In this document: positions 10,886-23,109 of the stretch, one piece after another
Layout of the letters: each line of letters begins with the position of its first letter
Position numbering within the stretch: the stretch's first letter is position 1
Origin: Clitopilus passeckerianus
Lineage: Eukaryota; Basidiomycota; Agaricomycetes; Agaricales; Entolomataceae
Length of the DNA: 64,000 nucleotides
Assembly (NCBI GenBank): GCA_944990035.1
Contig: CALYLX010000082.1
Location: 124,001 to 188,000, forward strand
Direction of reading: 5' to 3'
Notes under the pieces: model-generated
The model's database searches: none
Told to the model about the DNA's origin: nothing
Seen by the model: the letters and a program-made list of their open reading frames with translations, nothing else
Position numbers and translations under genes: made by a program

Positions 10886-12041
10886 TTCAGCCCTACAATT
10901 GTCAAGTCTATGAGCAGTCCCGCCAGCGTTTCCATGGCCAGAAAATGAATATATTCATTACAATGAGGGCGGTTTCATGGGCGACTGAGAATTTTCGGTG
11001 CAGAAATGCCAAGAAAGGTGCCCCGCTGGATGGTGCAGAAAGAGATTAAAAGGCTATTTCAGACAGCACGCCTACGCGACTCCTATCGCCTCGAGCAATT
11101 CCGTAGAACTCGTCATCCGGAGGTATTTCCGAATTTGGTCAAGGTTTTTCCTTTTTCGTATGTTAATCTTTCTCGTTTTCGAGCTCCCTCTTCGTATTTC
11201 TGTACATTATGACATCATTTTGGGTCCAAGGGCACAAGAGTACGTGCGCCTTCGGTTCCTGGACATTATAAATACCAAACACCTGTATTTTCGACCTCAC
11301 GAATCCCCTCTTTCCCACTTTTCCTCTCTCTCTGCAATTTATACCTTCTCCCCAACTTTCCGGTCTGTGTAAGCTCGTTCGTCGGTCGAACACCTCAAGA
11401 ATACTTCAGCGCTGAGCTCAAAGAGAGCTCCAGTATCGTCCACAAAGAGTGGGCACTAGTTTGTTGAGTGTTTTCACGTTCAGTTTCTCAGTCTCGCCCT
11501 TTCCCTCTCTCAGACGCGTCGCGTCTCGGCTAAAGGCCACCATCAACTCTTGATCTCTTATTTTCACGCTCACTCCTCAACTTTCGAGGAATTGTTCTGC
11601 ATTTAGATTCGTTCGTACTCTAACAAACTCTACGGGACCCGACTCTGGTGCACTCCCTGCGGCTAAGGAAATTATTTCCACACCGTCCTCTAGCGTAAAC
11701 ATAGATATTTATGCGCTATTTCCAAACTAGTACACCCGTATTACAGTGATTTGCATAATGTTTTACAATCGGTTTTCGTAGAAATGTCGTTGACAGCTGT
11801 AATTTCATCAGGACGGAGGGCGACCACTATCCTTTAAAGGCAAATCCAGGTCACCTCCATCAAGTGGCAAGTGTGAGAGATGACTACCTGATATAGGCGA
11901 GGCATGTTCTTCAGGCAGAAATACACCAGTTCAATAGGAAGAATAGCGAGGTAATGTGCATAGAAGTACAGGTTGTAGAGCTCCAAGCCTGTCCTATCAA
12001 TGTGTCGAAAGAAATATGGTTTTCAGAGAAAAAGAAAAAGA
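10886..12041. other. No gene recognised; promoter-like patch
   Basis: A good TATA box (TATAAATA, 11267-11274) is followed by a CT-rich leader (11300-11370), the usual look of a strongly expressed fungal promoter on the plus strand. No ATG-initiated gene follows, so the promoter is orphaned or the gene has decayed. The ORFs at 10998-11372 overlap the patch and are probably noise. Confidence 0.4.
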
Positions 12042-12112
12042 GCTCAAGCTGGGATTCGAACTGTCGACCTCTTCGTCTTGTAGTTGACGCGTTACCACTG
12101 AGCCACCTGAGC
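12042..12112 (-). tRNA. tRNA-like relic (71 nt), probably a pseudogene
   Basis: The length is exact for a tRNA and the seven-base-pair acceptor stem is complete (GCTCAGG with CTTGAGC, one G-U). The A box (TGGCTCAGTGG) and B box (AGTTCGAATCC) of a Pol III internal promoter are present. The T stem does not pair, however, and only two D-stem pairs remain. The anticodon stem pairs only when shifted (CGTC with GACG), leaving an eight-base loop. The anticodon cannot be assigned. It was once a tRNA gene or a tRNA-derived repeat and is unlikely to function now. Confidence 0.5.
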
Positions 12113-13704
12113 GAGTTTGGACGGCCAGAAACTGATGTTCATGATTCGCCAGAGGTTACACCGCTGGCTCCGCCGAACGACAACAAGCCCTGTACCCATC
12201 GACAAAAACAGGCATTTGCGGTCGAACTTCTTGCTAATATGATGACGGCTGACATCTGTCAGAAACTTTTCTTTGAAGGCGATTGTAAAACATTATGCAA
12301 AACACTGTACCATACCTGCCTCTGCGCTGTCGAGTAGGAATACCCTGGCAATCAGGTTGCGATATCAACCCGCCTCATGCACAACTTTGAAACGGCGAGT
12401 GGGCTAAATTCGTTACCGGCAAACACCTACGCCATAGCGTAGCGGTTACCCAGTCCGTTCGTCGGTCTGATATCCCGCCTTCGTTCCTTTCTACTCCCTC
12501 ATCCGGTCTCGCTCATTAGATAGATCATTACCAACCGGATTCCACCATCTCCGCCAGTCACGATCCACAGCTCCAAGAGGTCTCATCCTAATCGTACGAG
12601 CCAAGTAAGAGCTTTGTCAAAATGTCTTTGGGGTCCCTACGGACCTGGTTACCAAATAGCCTCGGTGGCCCGATGTGTGTAGCGTAAGAATACACATAAG
12701 GAACACCTCAAGGATTTCAATTCTGTATACCTGATTCGAACGGGACTCCTCTTCCGCAGGTAGCTCAGATGAGAATTAGCCCCTAGGCCGCTGCAACACG
12801 TTAATTCAGGGGGGATGAATATTGGGACATGCATTTGCAATGTGCCCAGGCGTCTATTTGGTCAGTTACGTCGGCGGTAACTGCATCCAGAGGTTGTTGT
12901 TCGATTCAGGGCTACGAAAAAGGACAAACTGGTGAAAACTCGTCAAAGTCATTGGCCCATAGCCCTAAATTGGAATTTGACGGCTTAGTCGATCGCCATA
13001 CTAACTGATAACCAATGGTACTTGCTTCGATAAGTCGATGACTCGTAGCTCTGTGTTAACAGGCCTTCATGGTTGTTCAAGCTACGCGATGTCTGCGCCA
13101 AGGTATGGAGGTAAACTTCTTCGAAACCGCGGAGGTCACCGTATTTAGATATGCCAGTAAAGTTAATGCGAATATATCCATTAGATCGAGCCCCAAAGCC
13201 CGTTTTCTGATTGCGATATATCGTGAGAACCAATTCGAGAAATCGCCCATATTACATGATCATTTAAAGGCACTCCGACCTCCGAGCTGGATATTCTTGC
13301 CGTAACACAATATCAGGCGACAATTAGTCGCTAGAATAAAAAAAAATCTCAATCTCATATGCTTTCGGGCAGAGTAACTGATAGGCAACGTGTTCAGCCG
13401 TGAGGCATCTGTGTCGTTCATCCCCAACCTAATCCGCAATCCGGTGTTCAACCTGGCCGCATCAGAGTTACAAAAAGTATTGTAGCTCAACGATCAAGAC
13501 GTTTCGCAAACCACAGTATCTGCGAGGGTCCCAAGTATGCAGGCTGACCAATCTTATTGCATTATTGTATCCCCTCGGAGAGAAAATACAGGGTAGAGCG
13601 ACCGTTTGGCCTACAACCTGTGACTTTAGGGCAGGCACGATGAAGATCAAATCGATGTCACCTTGCAACACTCCCAAAGGGCCTGTTGTAACTTGATCTG
13701 ATAA
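12113..13704. other. No gene recognised; upstream flank of F-box gene A
   Basis: No convincing coding frame. From about 13620 the sequence (GACTTTAGGGCAGGC and following) is homologous to the flank just upstream of the F-box paralog at 31267. The duplication therefore carried its promoter along. Confidence 0.55.
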
Positions 13705-15020
13705 ATGACGGAACGAGCCTCCGATTGCAGCTTCAAACCCCTTCCATTCGAGCTCATCGAGGAGATCGGCCAAAAAGGAGATAGAACCCTCCTTCTGTCA
13801 TTCAGCTTGCTCTCCCACTCCTTCGTCCGCTCTAGTCGAGCTCTGCTGTTTGAAACCGTCGAGTTCAAAAACAGATACCGAAACGCGACAGACTTTGACA
13901 AATTCCTTGATCTACTCGATGGTCCTTACACCACTATTCCGCCTTCGGTTAGGACTCTGAGAGTGTACGACCGAATTACTCGAAAGGGTCGTAATGGGGA
14001 GTGTCGTGATCGTGCTACCACCGAAGTCGCCACTCTCGCGTCAAAACTGGTGAATCTGTCGTGTATTCAACTCACCAAGCTACCCGGATGGCTACCTGAA
14101 GTAATGTTCCAGTTATTCTGTCACCTCCCGGCTCCACGCATTAAAGTTCAACTTGATGGCGTCGATTTCAGGGAACATGGCGGAGTGGTTCGGTTCTGGA
14201 TGAGTCTTCCCCCATCGGCGGAGGTTTCCAAACTTCAGGAAGTTTTCTGCCATAGCATGGATGCGGAATCACAATTCTTGCTTTATAAATCCGTGGACCT
14301 CTTCAGAAGGGTGCTACAGTTTGATGCATTGGACACGTCGTCCATTCTGCTTTTCCATGAAATGTGGGATCCGGCCATATTCTCGAGCCTCGACATCACC
14401 GTGGACTCGTTTAGGTTATACCTCCTGAGCCGATATACATACATTGTGCCTCACCTTGCCTTCATCATTCGATTCATCCGACACGTCGGGCCTACCTTCA
14501 ACCACCTTGGAATCAATCTATCCGATCCATGGCGACACACAGGTACGACGGTATGTCAAACACGTCGGATACTGCTCATAGTTTGATAGAATTTCTAAAC
14601 CATTACGCAACCATCGATCTCTCCACATGTACAAATCTGAGATCCCTCGCCTTCGCCATTATTCAACAAAACAGGTCTAGATTTAAAATAGACGAAACTA
14701 TGTGGTTTCTCATCGACTCACTTCCGCGCTCGTCGCTTCAGACCATCACACTTGCGTTCTATTTCGGCATCTTTTGCGAAGAGCGGGTGGCAGACGTTGG
14801 CTGGAACGCCATAGCTGTACGTCTAAAGGCACGTTTCCCAGCCCTGCGAAGGTTGAGGTTCAAAATCGCGAAGGGAACCGGCCGACGAGGTAGTCCTGAT
14901 CTCTCCACAGTTGAAGGTCAGGTCAAGGTAGACGGCCTAGACGTAGTATTTGAAGCCTTTGAATGGAGCAATCTGCCAGATCCAGATGTAGGATATCCCT
15001 CAGAGCGAGAACCTAGGTAA
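13705..15020 (+). CDS. F-box family protein, paralog A (422 aa, 2 exons)
   Basis: Exons are 13705-14542 and 14590-15020. The 47-bp intron (GTACGA to TTGATAG) closes in phase and matches the intron position in paralogs B and C. Residues 10-50 (LPFELIEEIGQKGDRTLLLSF and on through RALLFETVEF) fit a degenerate F-box. F-box proteins normally link substrates to SCF ubiquitin ligases through Skp1, but no classic substrate-binding repeat is evident here. The remaining 370 residues are specific to this family and include a conserved ATIDLSTCTNLRSLAF block right after the intron. Downstream flank is shared with paralog C. Function within SCF is inferred only from the F-box. Confidence 0.8.
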
Positions 15021-15640
15021 GTGGATAGAAAATCTTGTGATATTCACAACAATTGACGATTCTTTTGGACGTAGAGATAACCTAGCTTATTGTACTGGTA
15101 GCCAATGATTCGTGACTGAAGCGTAAACTAAATTGTTGGGTCAAATGCACATTAGTTAAACAATCTGATAGTCATATTCCTTTACATCACACCATGGTTA
15201 TTCATGAGTACTACGTCAACTTTATATTATGGGATCGTGTATCTCAGAGGGCTATCGCAGGCTCGATTACTCGCCCAAAACCTGCTCGTAAGCGCTCAAG
15301 CGCTTAGGCTAAACTTCGCAAGAGGAAAACTTGATTCTGAAAGTTATTCCCCACAGGACTGGATCACGAAACAAGTTCGACAAAGGTACCCAGAAACAAT
15401 TAGTGCCAATCCAGGGAGTCGAACCCAGCTAGCACCAGCACCAGCAACATTACCTCAGAATCTCAGCATCGAGGCCATTCGAACAAAGCGGTTGTATATC
15501 ACCTAAAACTTAGAGGACGTATCTTATATCTGACAATCTCGTGAGATTCTAGACCGAAATCGATCCCTCGTAATCTGTCCTGGGGACTAATGCCACAGGT
15601 GGGGATGCCTCCTCAATGAATTAATGACCATTCAGATTGA
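15021..15640. other. 3' flank of F-box gene A, duplicated
   Basis: No gene. The stretch AACTGAAG..TAAAC through ACATCACACCATGGT (about 15115-15200) recurs downstream of paralog C (about 32680-32765). The duplicated block therefore extends beyond the coding region. Confidence 0.5.
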
Positions 15641-17660
15641 TGCTTGAACCGGATGTGTCTTTCGGATCTCGGAACCTATTCCTTCTTCCTGCTGTCACTG
15701 TCAACGTCACTAAACCTAACTCTTTCGAAAAAGCCTCGTCAATGGGATCTATATGTATACTCCATCTACCACGAGCCTAGAGAGAATGACGTTGGTATGA
15801 TATGTGGCTATGTCCTTTTGAGAATTTGAAGGACTGGGGAAACCTTGTGGAGGAAATGGTCAAGAGGCTTCGTGGTCCAGGTATGCCTTTGGGGCGGTTT
15901 TGTCGCTGGAAAACTTCCGTGAAGCTGACTTTGTGCTGGGACAGACTCTGATAGACGGCCGGCAGGCGGTGGTCTGGGCGCCTCAAGGGCCTCAACGACA
16001 ATTTGAGAACAAACTCGGAACCACCTCCAATATCGTCTTGTGAGGGGCGAATGGAATGCTCGCATGCCAGAGATATTAAGGGTACGTCTATGCTTATGAG
16101 TTTCCTACCGGTGCTGACGCGAGTTTGAGCAGGTGTGTGCCTACATGCACGGTCGACACCGGTTGCCTCCACCGGAAATATCGTACCATAGATGCCATTT
16201 GTCCACGCACCAGCGACACCTTAGCAGGCTTCATACTCTGCAGCAGCTCTCGCATTCAAGCCTTCTGCTCCTTTCCCTCCAGTCCTCCGCAGGACAACAT
16301 GCCTGCCGTTGTCATGTCACCGGGCTTACGCACGTTCTCTTCTAGCAACATCTCCGACCAGAGCTCTGCGTGCAGCAGCATAAGACGCTCCACCGGCTTC
16401 TGGAGGTGCTCACCTTAGGGCGGCCACCTCCGCTGTACACATCGAATCCATACCGTCGTTCACCGATCCACCAGCAACCTTTCCTCATGCACCTCCTACG
16501 CAACAGTAGTAGAAGCTTGTTCCACCTTCTCTTCTACCGCACATCCTTACCCTGACCATACCTCCTCCCCTGCCGTCCGCAGGGCAGGGTGGCTCGTACT
16601 GCCTGCTCCACGTGTGGGCATTATCTGTCGTATCCTACCCTCAGCCAAGCCAACGCCTTCTCCTTCTCTTTCCCTGGGAGCCGAACTGTTGGCGGTGCGC
16701 TCTTGCCGCTCCGAAGGTCTCTTTACATCGCAATTATCGCTGCCCCGCCTCTTATCGTCAAACCGAGGATGGATCTGATCACCAACTACCATGCCACCTT
16801 CGTTACCACCACGACCCTCGTTGGGTCTAGTATTCGCTGTCCGTGGTATTAAGGATGGACCGGGCCTAAAGCTAGGCCGCCTCTGTCGCTGCCCCAACAA
16901 CATTCACAGTACGAGACATCGTGCTTGGACAATGGGAGAGGGAACGGAGAAGGGGGAGCGAAAGGAAGGAGGGAAGGCGACGAAGAAGAAGGGAGCGAAG
17001 GCTGGTCATGGCTTGTAGGAGGCGGGGAAGAGGGGGTTGACGGAGCATTGACACCGCCGACACCACATTGACCTACCTGGACATGCAGTGGTCGTTGGGA
17101 AGACATCCACCGAGGTCATCTGCCGAAGGAGGAAGAGATGCTCCTACAGCTTCGCTGCTAAGCGCTAATCTACTAGCAGGGGGACCCTAGCCTTTCCGTG
17201 GCCTGGACCTAGTCATACGCCATTTGCTCATCGCTCTATATCTCTTCCTGGAAGTCGGAGTCAAGCAAACCAGTCCGCTCACATTCTACTTTACTCATAT
17301 CATCCGCTCCCAGCCATTGCTATCATCACCACCAGCACCAGTGGCCGCTGTTCGTCGTGAACATGCTTATCGTCCCTACCTGGGATGCAGGCATGTCATA
17401 CCCTATCGAGAAGGATTTTGGCGCCTTCAGCGTTGTTGGATTGGCGTTTCAGCCTACACACTCTATATACTTTACCCGGACCGGGACCAAGGCATCACCG
17501 CTATCAAGGCCTCTGTCGAAGAGAGGAGCGCTGTACCGTCCGAACACGGGCGAAGAAGCTACATCTCACCAATGTCAACCACGAATTGGACGTGCTCGCC
17601 AATGTCTCGGCCGCCTTGGTGCTCCTTTCAAGGAGTTACTACTATACATGGCCCGCTTCG
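15641..17660 (+). repeat. Degenerate dispersed repeat, copy 2
   Basis: It starts with the shared TTTCGGATCTCGGAACC motif (about 15659). It has intron-like segments at about 15871-15930 (GGTATGCC to GGGACAG) and at 16082-16132 (GTACGTCTATGC, GGTGCTGACG, GAGCAG). A Pro/Ser/His-coding, CAGCAG-rich part follows (16133-16850). Then comes a purine-rich block (16925-17010) and a 3' part containing CTACTAGCAGGGGGACCCT (17170-17191), which copy 4 shares. No frame is open throughout. Fragments of 60-130 codons appear on both strands. It may be the ruin of an intron-containing gene family or a non-autonomous element. Confidence 0.6.
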
Positions 17661-18084
17661 TGGTGGGTACGGGCCGACGATGGGCTTCCAGTTCTAGGAT
17701 GCACGAATTATATACTGTAGACTCGGCTATAGATTATAGTAGATGACTTATTAGCGAGATATCGAATAGTTCATTTAGCCTGGACCCTTTCTTGTTTCTG
17801 TTTGTCGTTCAAGGGCATAACCGTGTTAGGTATCCCTAAATTACATTAATCGATTGTCCAGAGAAGATCGACGTTTTAAGCGATATTTCACTCATTCTGA
17901 CTACGAAACTCGGTTTACACCTTCCTATTCGCATAATTCACGCATTCCCGGGCGAAACTGACAGGAATAACGAGAATCAATGGCCAATCCTGCAGTGTTT
18001 GTGATATAAGATGTACCGCAGCATATTTAAAATAACACCCCATTTATTGAAAACCCATTCGCATGATCGCAGTACATATGTTAA
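17661..18084. other. No gene recognised
   Basis: AT-richer spacer with no ORF of note, between the repeat copy and the 3' end of the minus-strand gene ending at 18085. Confidence 0.5.
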
Positions 18085-19065
18085 TCAGTTGGATCCTCGC
18101 GGATCCTCATAACAAGGCTCCTGTAAAAGACGTTCTAATTCCTCCCTCGATATATAATCATCCTCTTGCTCATTCTCCTCTTCTGTGTCGTCGTAACTCA
18201 GCGGACTCCGTCGTTCTTCGGGCCGTGGGAGGTGATAGTCGACGTCTTTAGGTAAGTCAAGAACATTGTTCACGAAAGACCGAGGCAGGCACTGGTATAA
18301 GCAGGCGGCAAGTTCCAGGTAAGTCATCGTCAGTGAATTCCAGTCACCAATCGATTTGTTTTCCGGGGAGGAGAAGTAGCGTGTGGCGGCTGCTATTGTG
18401 AAGAAGGGATGTAAGGTGCTTTAGATCAAGGTTTGGCCGGATTGGCATAAGGCCCCGGTTGAGTCGAAGATTTGTAGATCCGCGGGTCGGAAGAAGAGGG
18501 TGTAGGTGTAGGTCCGGTTAGGAGATTGTAGTTGTTTTAGGTCTTCCTACAAAACGTTCAAATTCAGACATACAGTGGGCATTATTTTGTTTATCAGCGA
18601 TGGGGAACTACTTACGTGCTTCGTCCAATGTAGCCTTTGACTAGCTGGTTTCGGTTCCTGAGCGCATGGTAGAGCGTTCATCACAAAGAGGTCCTTGATA
18701 CCCTTGATGATCTCGTTGTCGGCGGAGACGAGAGCCCATTCAGAGTGTTCCAACCCGGTCAAGAAGTCTTTGTTCGCTAAAGAAGCCCCAGTGACATATG
18801 TAGTTTGATACTCTGGGGCAAAGATATTAGCGTACCTTGCTGTCGAACTGTGCCAACAATATCCGATGTGAGCAATTCTCCACGCTGTAGGCCCATGGCG
18901 TATTCCAAGGGGTCAACCTGGTCAGAGTGTCAGTCCAACGTCTATAACCTGTCCAACGCCATAAGTTGCCTGCCGCACCTGTAGAAGATCGTCGTCTTGA
19001 TCGAGGTAAGAGAATTCTGTTACAGCTCCGTGTGGACGTTGGATGTAGAGGTCGGATAGCTTCAT
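18085..19065 (-). pseudogene. Four-exon gene with one in-frame stop, unknown family
   Basis: Exons 18979-19065, 18836-18917, 18616-18776 and 18421-18546 join in perfect phase through GT-AG introns. They encode 151 residues starting MKLSDLYIQRPHGAVTEF and ending ALCQSGQTLI, then TAA (18423-18421). The same frame then stays open for another 111 codons to 18085: HPFFTIAAATRYFSSPENKS, later an acidic stretch (TEEENEQEDDYISREELERL). That tail reads like genuine protein. Either a recent nonsense mutation cut a gene of about 263 codons, or the stop is read through or is a sequencing error. The product shows no signal peptide and no domain I recognise. An upstream exon before 19065 cannot be excluded. 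Confidence 0.65.
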
Positions 19066-19194
19066 GGCAAATGTTGTTGTCAGGAATATGTTGTTTCGTG
19101 ACTTGATAAGTCGTTACTCATGTGCATGAACCGTCGAGGTTTGTGGACGAAATGAAAAATAACTAAGGTCGATTCTGATCAAGATCTGATGACC

Positions 19195-20000
19195 TTGGGC
19201 GGATGCACCCGTCGGATCTCGGAATTGATGCCTCTTCTTCCTTCCGTCATCGTTGTTTAAACCATTCTATCTCTCTCAATACGGGTATACGTAATTTGGA
19301 GGTGTGAGACTCGAGTATATCTTCTGCGCTGTTTCGCGGAATGCTGATGATGTCGATATTCTGCTACTCGTGACTCCATCACCTTCCTTTGAGGAGAGAA
19401 TGGAATACTTGGATGTTCTATACATAGGAGGTACGTCTCTGCCTTGCGAGTTTCCAACGGGTGGAATGCAGATGACGCCAGTTCACATAGGTGTATACGT
19501 ACTCGTATCCCTACTACTCGAATTTGCAAACTATCATGGTGTCGCCTCCTCCCCGACCACCTTCAACCTCCCTCCTCCGCTCATCCATATCGCCGGCTCG
19601 GAGTTGGGGCGAATATGTCGAGCTCATCGTGAGGTCCAGTCGCTGGCAGTTGCTTGTGGCGGTGTTTGGACGCCCTACGTCGACCCAGATTCTCATTCCT
19701 TATACCATCGGAGCCGCAGGGCAATCGCGCATCATTAGGGAATTGTCGCCTGATTGCAGCCGATTCCCGACTCCCAAGATCAAGTTCTTGTCTGCTCCCG
19801 CTGACGTAGGGCGACGGCTTGAGCCTCAAGCGCTGGCACATGTCTGGCTGCATTCGTTGTGCCAGTGGTGGAACGCTTCGGCTTGTTCAATCCATATGAT
19901 AGTGCCGTGTATAGTTTGTAGCTCCCAATGTCATATCTTGCCGCCGCGCCGTCTTGAACTCAACGTCTAAGGCTAGGCCTCTTCCACACCTTCGTATCGC
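19195..20000 (+). repeat. Degenerate dispersed repeat, copy 3
   Basis: It begins at GGATGCACCCGTCGGATCTC (19200) and carries the 60-bp intron-like segment at 19431-19490 (GTACGTCTCTGCC to TTCACATAG). A Pro/Ser-coding stretch follows to about 20000. It lacks the long tail of copies 2, 4 and 5. Frames up to 159 codons are open here but do not correspond to those in other copies. Confidence 0.5.
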
Positions 20001-20778
20001 TCTCTACGGAGAATGCCGGCGTCCGTGTTCATATCTGCATACTCTGGGTGACAGATCCTGCGCAGACTATCTTTCTATCGATGTAAAGGATAGACTTGAT
20101 GGGTGTTATGATCAAACCGCAGCCATTGAGGGATCCGGTTCTTCAATATGCGAAAAAGTTTGACGGGAATGCAGTCTTTCGTGGTCGAACGACGGAACTC
20201 GCCAGTTCTGCGGCACCGTACTTGACATGTGCAAACGGGGCCGAGGACGATGTGTTCCGGGCGTGGCTCAAGAGAGCGCCCACAATGCACAGCAATTCGG
20301 CAGTTAATTGCAATGAAATGACCTCACTCTATGTAATGGTGCCGTTCTGATTACGATTGGCTCTGATTACGATTGGTTGTGGCTACACTTCGAAAGCGCC
20401 CAGGGCGGTCCGGCCCAATTTTGTCCGGTGTGTCTTCAGCATTCATTCCTCGGGAGTTCCACTGACAGACATTTTTGACCACGTAGCTCAACATACAGTC
20501 ACTTCAACTGTTGTTTTGTCCTCACGTAAATTCAAGCGACGTAAGCCTCATTGTTCTGTTAAGGATAATCAGGCAACTAGGTACACCTTCGGAGATATCG
20601 TTGGCTCTCTTTCTACGACATACATTCGCCACGAATACTATCGGCTGTCACGACGAGAGCTTATTGATCCGAGACTCCGACACCTATGTGAGTAATTGCC
20701 TCGTGCTTCCCATACCCCAAGCACGTCCTGACTCTTATAGCAGTACATTCAGGAAGCCCCCCAACCCATAGTCGCAAA
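20001..20778. other. No gene recognised; upstream region of the 20.8 kb gene
   Basis: Overlapping frames of 70-112 codons (20357-20771) without recognisable features. They may include the 5' leader of the next gene. Confidence 0.45.
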
Positions 20779-22612
20779 ATGTCTCTCAGCTGGATCTATC
20801 TCAACGAAGTCAATACGCACGCTGTCACCGATTGCGACGATCTACATATTCTGACGCTCTGTGTGGTCGTTGATCCTGAGGTAGTACACGGATTCGATAC
20901 ACAAACATTGGTGATCGTACAGTCGATGGAATCCGAAATCAGATCGGTATGGACATGATCCACCCATCTATGTATTGTCAAGCCTACTCACCCATATCGA
21001 CAGGATCTTTTGGAGTATCTGACAATTCGGGGGTCGGACTCTAACGAGGACTCTCGAACGGCGGTATTCAGGGGTTCGTCTGAGGATCCGGCTTCGGACC
21101 AATTCTCCTTCATCATCGTTCTCGAACTCTCAGAGGAGTGGAATGAAGATTATCATGGTAGTTTTATTCTCAAACCCGTAGCGAACTCGGACTTTTCCTC
21201 GGGGGATTATCGAGTCGTTGTTGACAAGACCATCTGTTCCCAATCACCATTTACCATTCGCTTCGGCCGTTCAACACCTTTCTTACGACTGAGAAGCGGC
21301 GAGGAAAACATCGAAGAACTTAATTACTGCTACATTTCGATTCTCCCTTTGGCCAGGCCACAAGGTACCATCCCTACGATAAACCGCTTACCTCTCAACG
21401 TACTTGGCTGGATCGTAACCTTAACCTGGACGGTAGAGGACCCACCTCGGGACAGGCGGAACATCCTTTCTTGCGCTCTAATCCAGCGATCCTGGAGGTT
21501 TCTAACTCGAATCTATTTCCAGGAGGTCGGCCAAGGTCGGGATATACATTACCCCGAAGGATTAGCGAGCTCTCTTCAATATCAACCGACTATGTTAGCT
21601 CTACTCAAGAAAGTGGATCTTACATGTGTAAACGCCGTATTTGATCACACGCGCCTCGTGAAGCACGCCAGGGCATTGGGAACCGTTCTCAATTTCATCA
21701 CTTCCCTCACATCGATTACTGTTGACCATGCTGTTTTTCTGCAAGCTGCGGAAACGCTTGCACGCCTTCAGTCCCTTACTGAGTTCCAGTTATCCTCAGT
21801 ATATATTCACGAGGAGATGTTAGATGACTTTGAACGATTCTATCTGGTCATCAAGAACTATCCCTTGTTGAAAGTATTGCGGGTAATTGGTCTTAGGGGG
21901 CGCATTTACTACTAGTGAGCGAATTCTCTTTTTCTACTGCCCCAAGGACTGAAGCATGGTTGCCAGTTCGGGACCTCCAATTTCAGATTCACCGATTATT
22001 ATACCCTTCTCAGCCCCATTCTCTCTCTCGAGCTTGATGCTTAATACCGGCTACTACAGTATGAAGGAGATTCAGGCATTGTTGTCAACAGCTCCATCTC
22101 TTTGCTCTCTAGAACTCGGCATGGTGGGTGGATTCAGCAACGGCGAATTGGAAGATCTCTTATTCGAACTACGCGATACCTTGGAGGAACTCAGCATTGA
22201 TTCATGCGAATTCCCTAAGAGCTGGCGGCATAGCTCTCCGATTGATGCTGTACTGCCTCTGATGACGAAGCTTCATGCTCTGAATCTCGACGGGGAGAAC
22301 GCGTACGCTTCCCCAGTCACGATAGCTGTAAAAACACAGATGGGTGTGAAGCGCTCAAAACTGCGCGTTCTCAACTGGGATGCGTTTGATGAAAGTGATG
22401 AGGATGATGGAGATCCTGAAGGCAGCGAGGGTGAGCGGGGTGAAGAGGAAGGAAGCAGGGCTGGTGGGAGCTCGGTCCTGAGCATGGCAGAAGCACTTGA
22501 GGTCACTGGCTGGGACGAAATTCGGCTGAAGGGGATCAGAGATCAACCACTCTTCGAGAGATGGTGCGAGATTGCGAGGCGAAGGGGGATTATTCTGAGG
22601 GATGTCCAATAG
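20779..22612 (+). CDS. F-box / leucine-rich-like protein (574 aa, 3 exons)
   Basis: Exons 20779-20946, 21004-21914 and 21967-22612 join in phase (0, then 2). The second junction rebuilds a Tyr codon across the intron. The N-terminal 165 residues are an unfamiliar region with an acidic, beta-rich look. A degenerate F-box follows at about residue 175 (INRLPLNVLGWIVTLTWT and ILSCALIQRSWRFLTRIYF). The C-terminal half has Leu-rich segments spaced like irregular leucine-rich repeats (LCSLELGMV, LRDTLEELSIDSCEF, MTKLHALNLDGE). It ends with an acidic/Gly patch and a conserved-looking tail (LFERWCEIARRRGIIL). This is the usual architecture of basidiomycete F-box proteins, which are highly expanded and mostly uncharacterised. 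It is distinct from the 13.7/26.7/31.3 kb family. Confidence 0.75.
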
Positions 22613-23109
22613 ACCAGGAGCCTTTACTTAGAAAGTGGAATACGAGTCGGCTTTGGTGTAGTGGTTCCGACGATTTACCACCCCTACGGTGAAGCGCTTG
22701 CCTCCAAACATACTTGTCAGGATCTTAAACTGTACGTGGACGGCGGGAGACACGCCCGGCGATACGCAGAATACTCTATTGGTTGCTCTAGTTCAAAGAT
22801 CCTGGATGACCACGCCGTTTTTTCGCGTCTGCCGATACTTTAATTGTACTGACTAGGATAAGCCAAGATGCATCAGGAAAACCCTTTCTGCTGAGACTCA
22901 ACTCAGGCTGCTTAGCAAAATTTTTGTTCGATCGCTACGGCGTCAAACCTGATACCGACAACCTCAACGGGTCCCTGTTGCCAAGGGATCTGGTTTGAAA
23001 ACTCACAATAGTATGAAGGCTGAAGGAGACTATTCCCAATTCTTACACGCGTTTTCCAGATTATCTTAATTGGAGTTTACGAGGAAAGTCGTGACAGAAA
23101 TCGTGATCG
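22613..23109. other. No gene recognised
   Basis: Spacer between the F-box/LRR-like gene and repeat copy 4. It has one 60-codon ORF only. Confidence 0.5.

Noticed and set aside
12720..12800. tRNA-like gene with GATTCGAACGGG
   Set aside because: A and B boxes fall on opposite strands, and no cloverleaf can be drawn.
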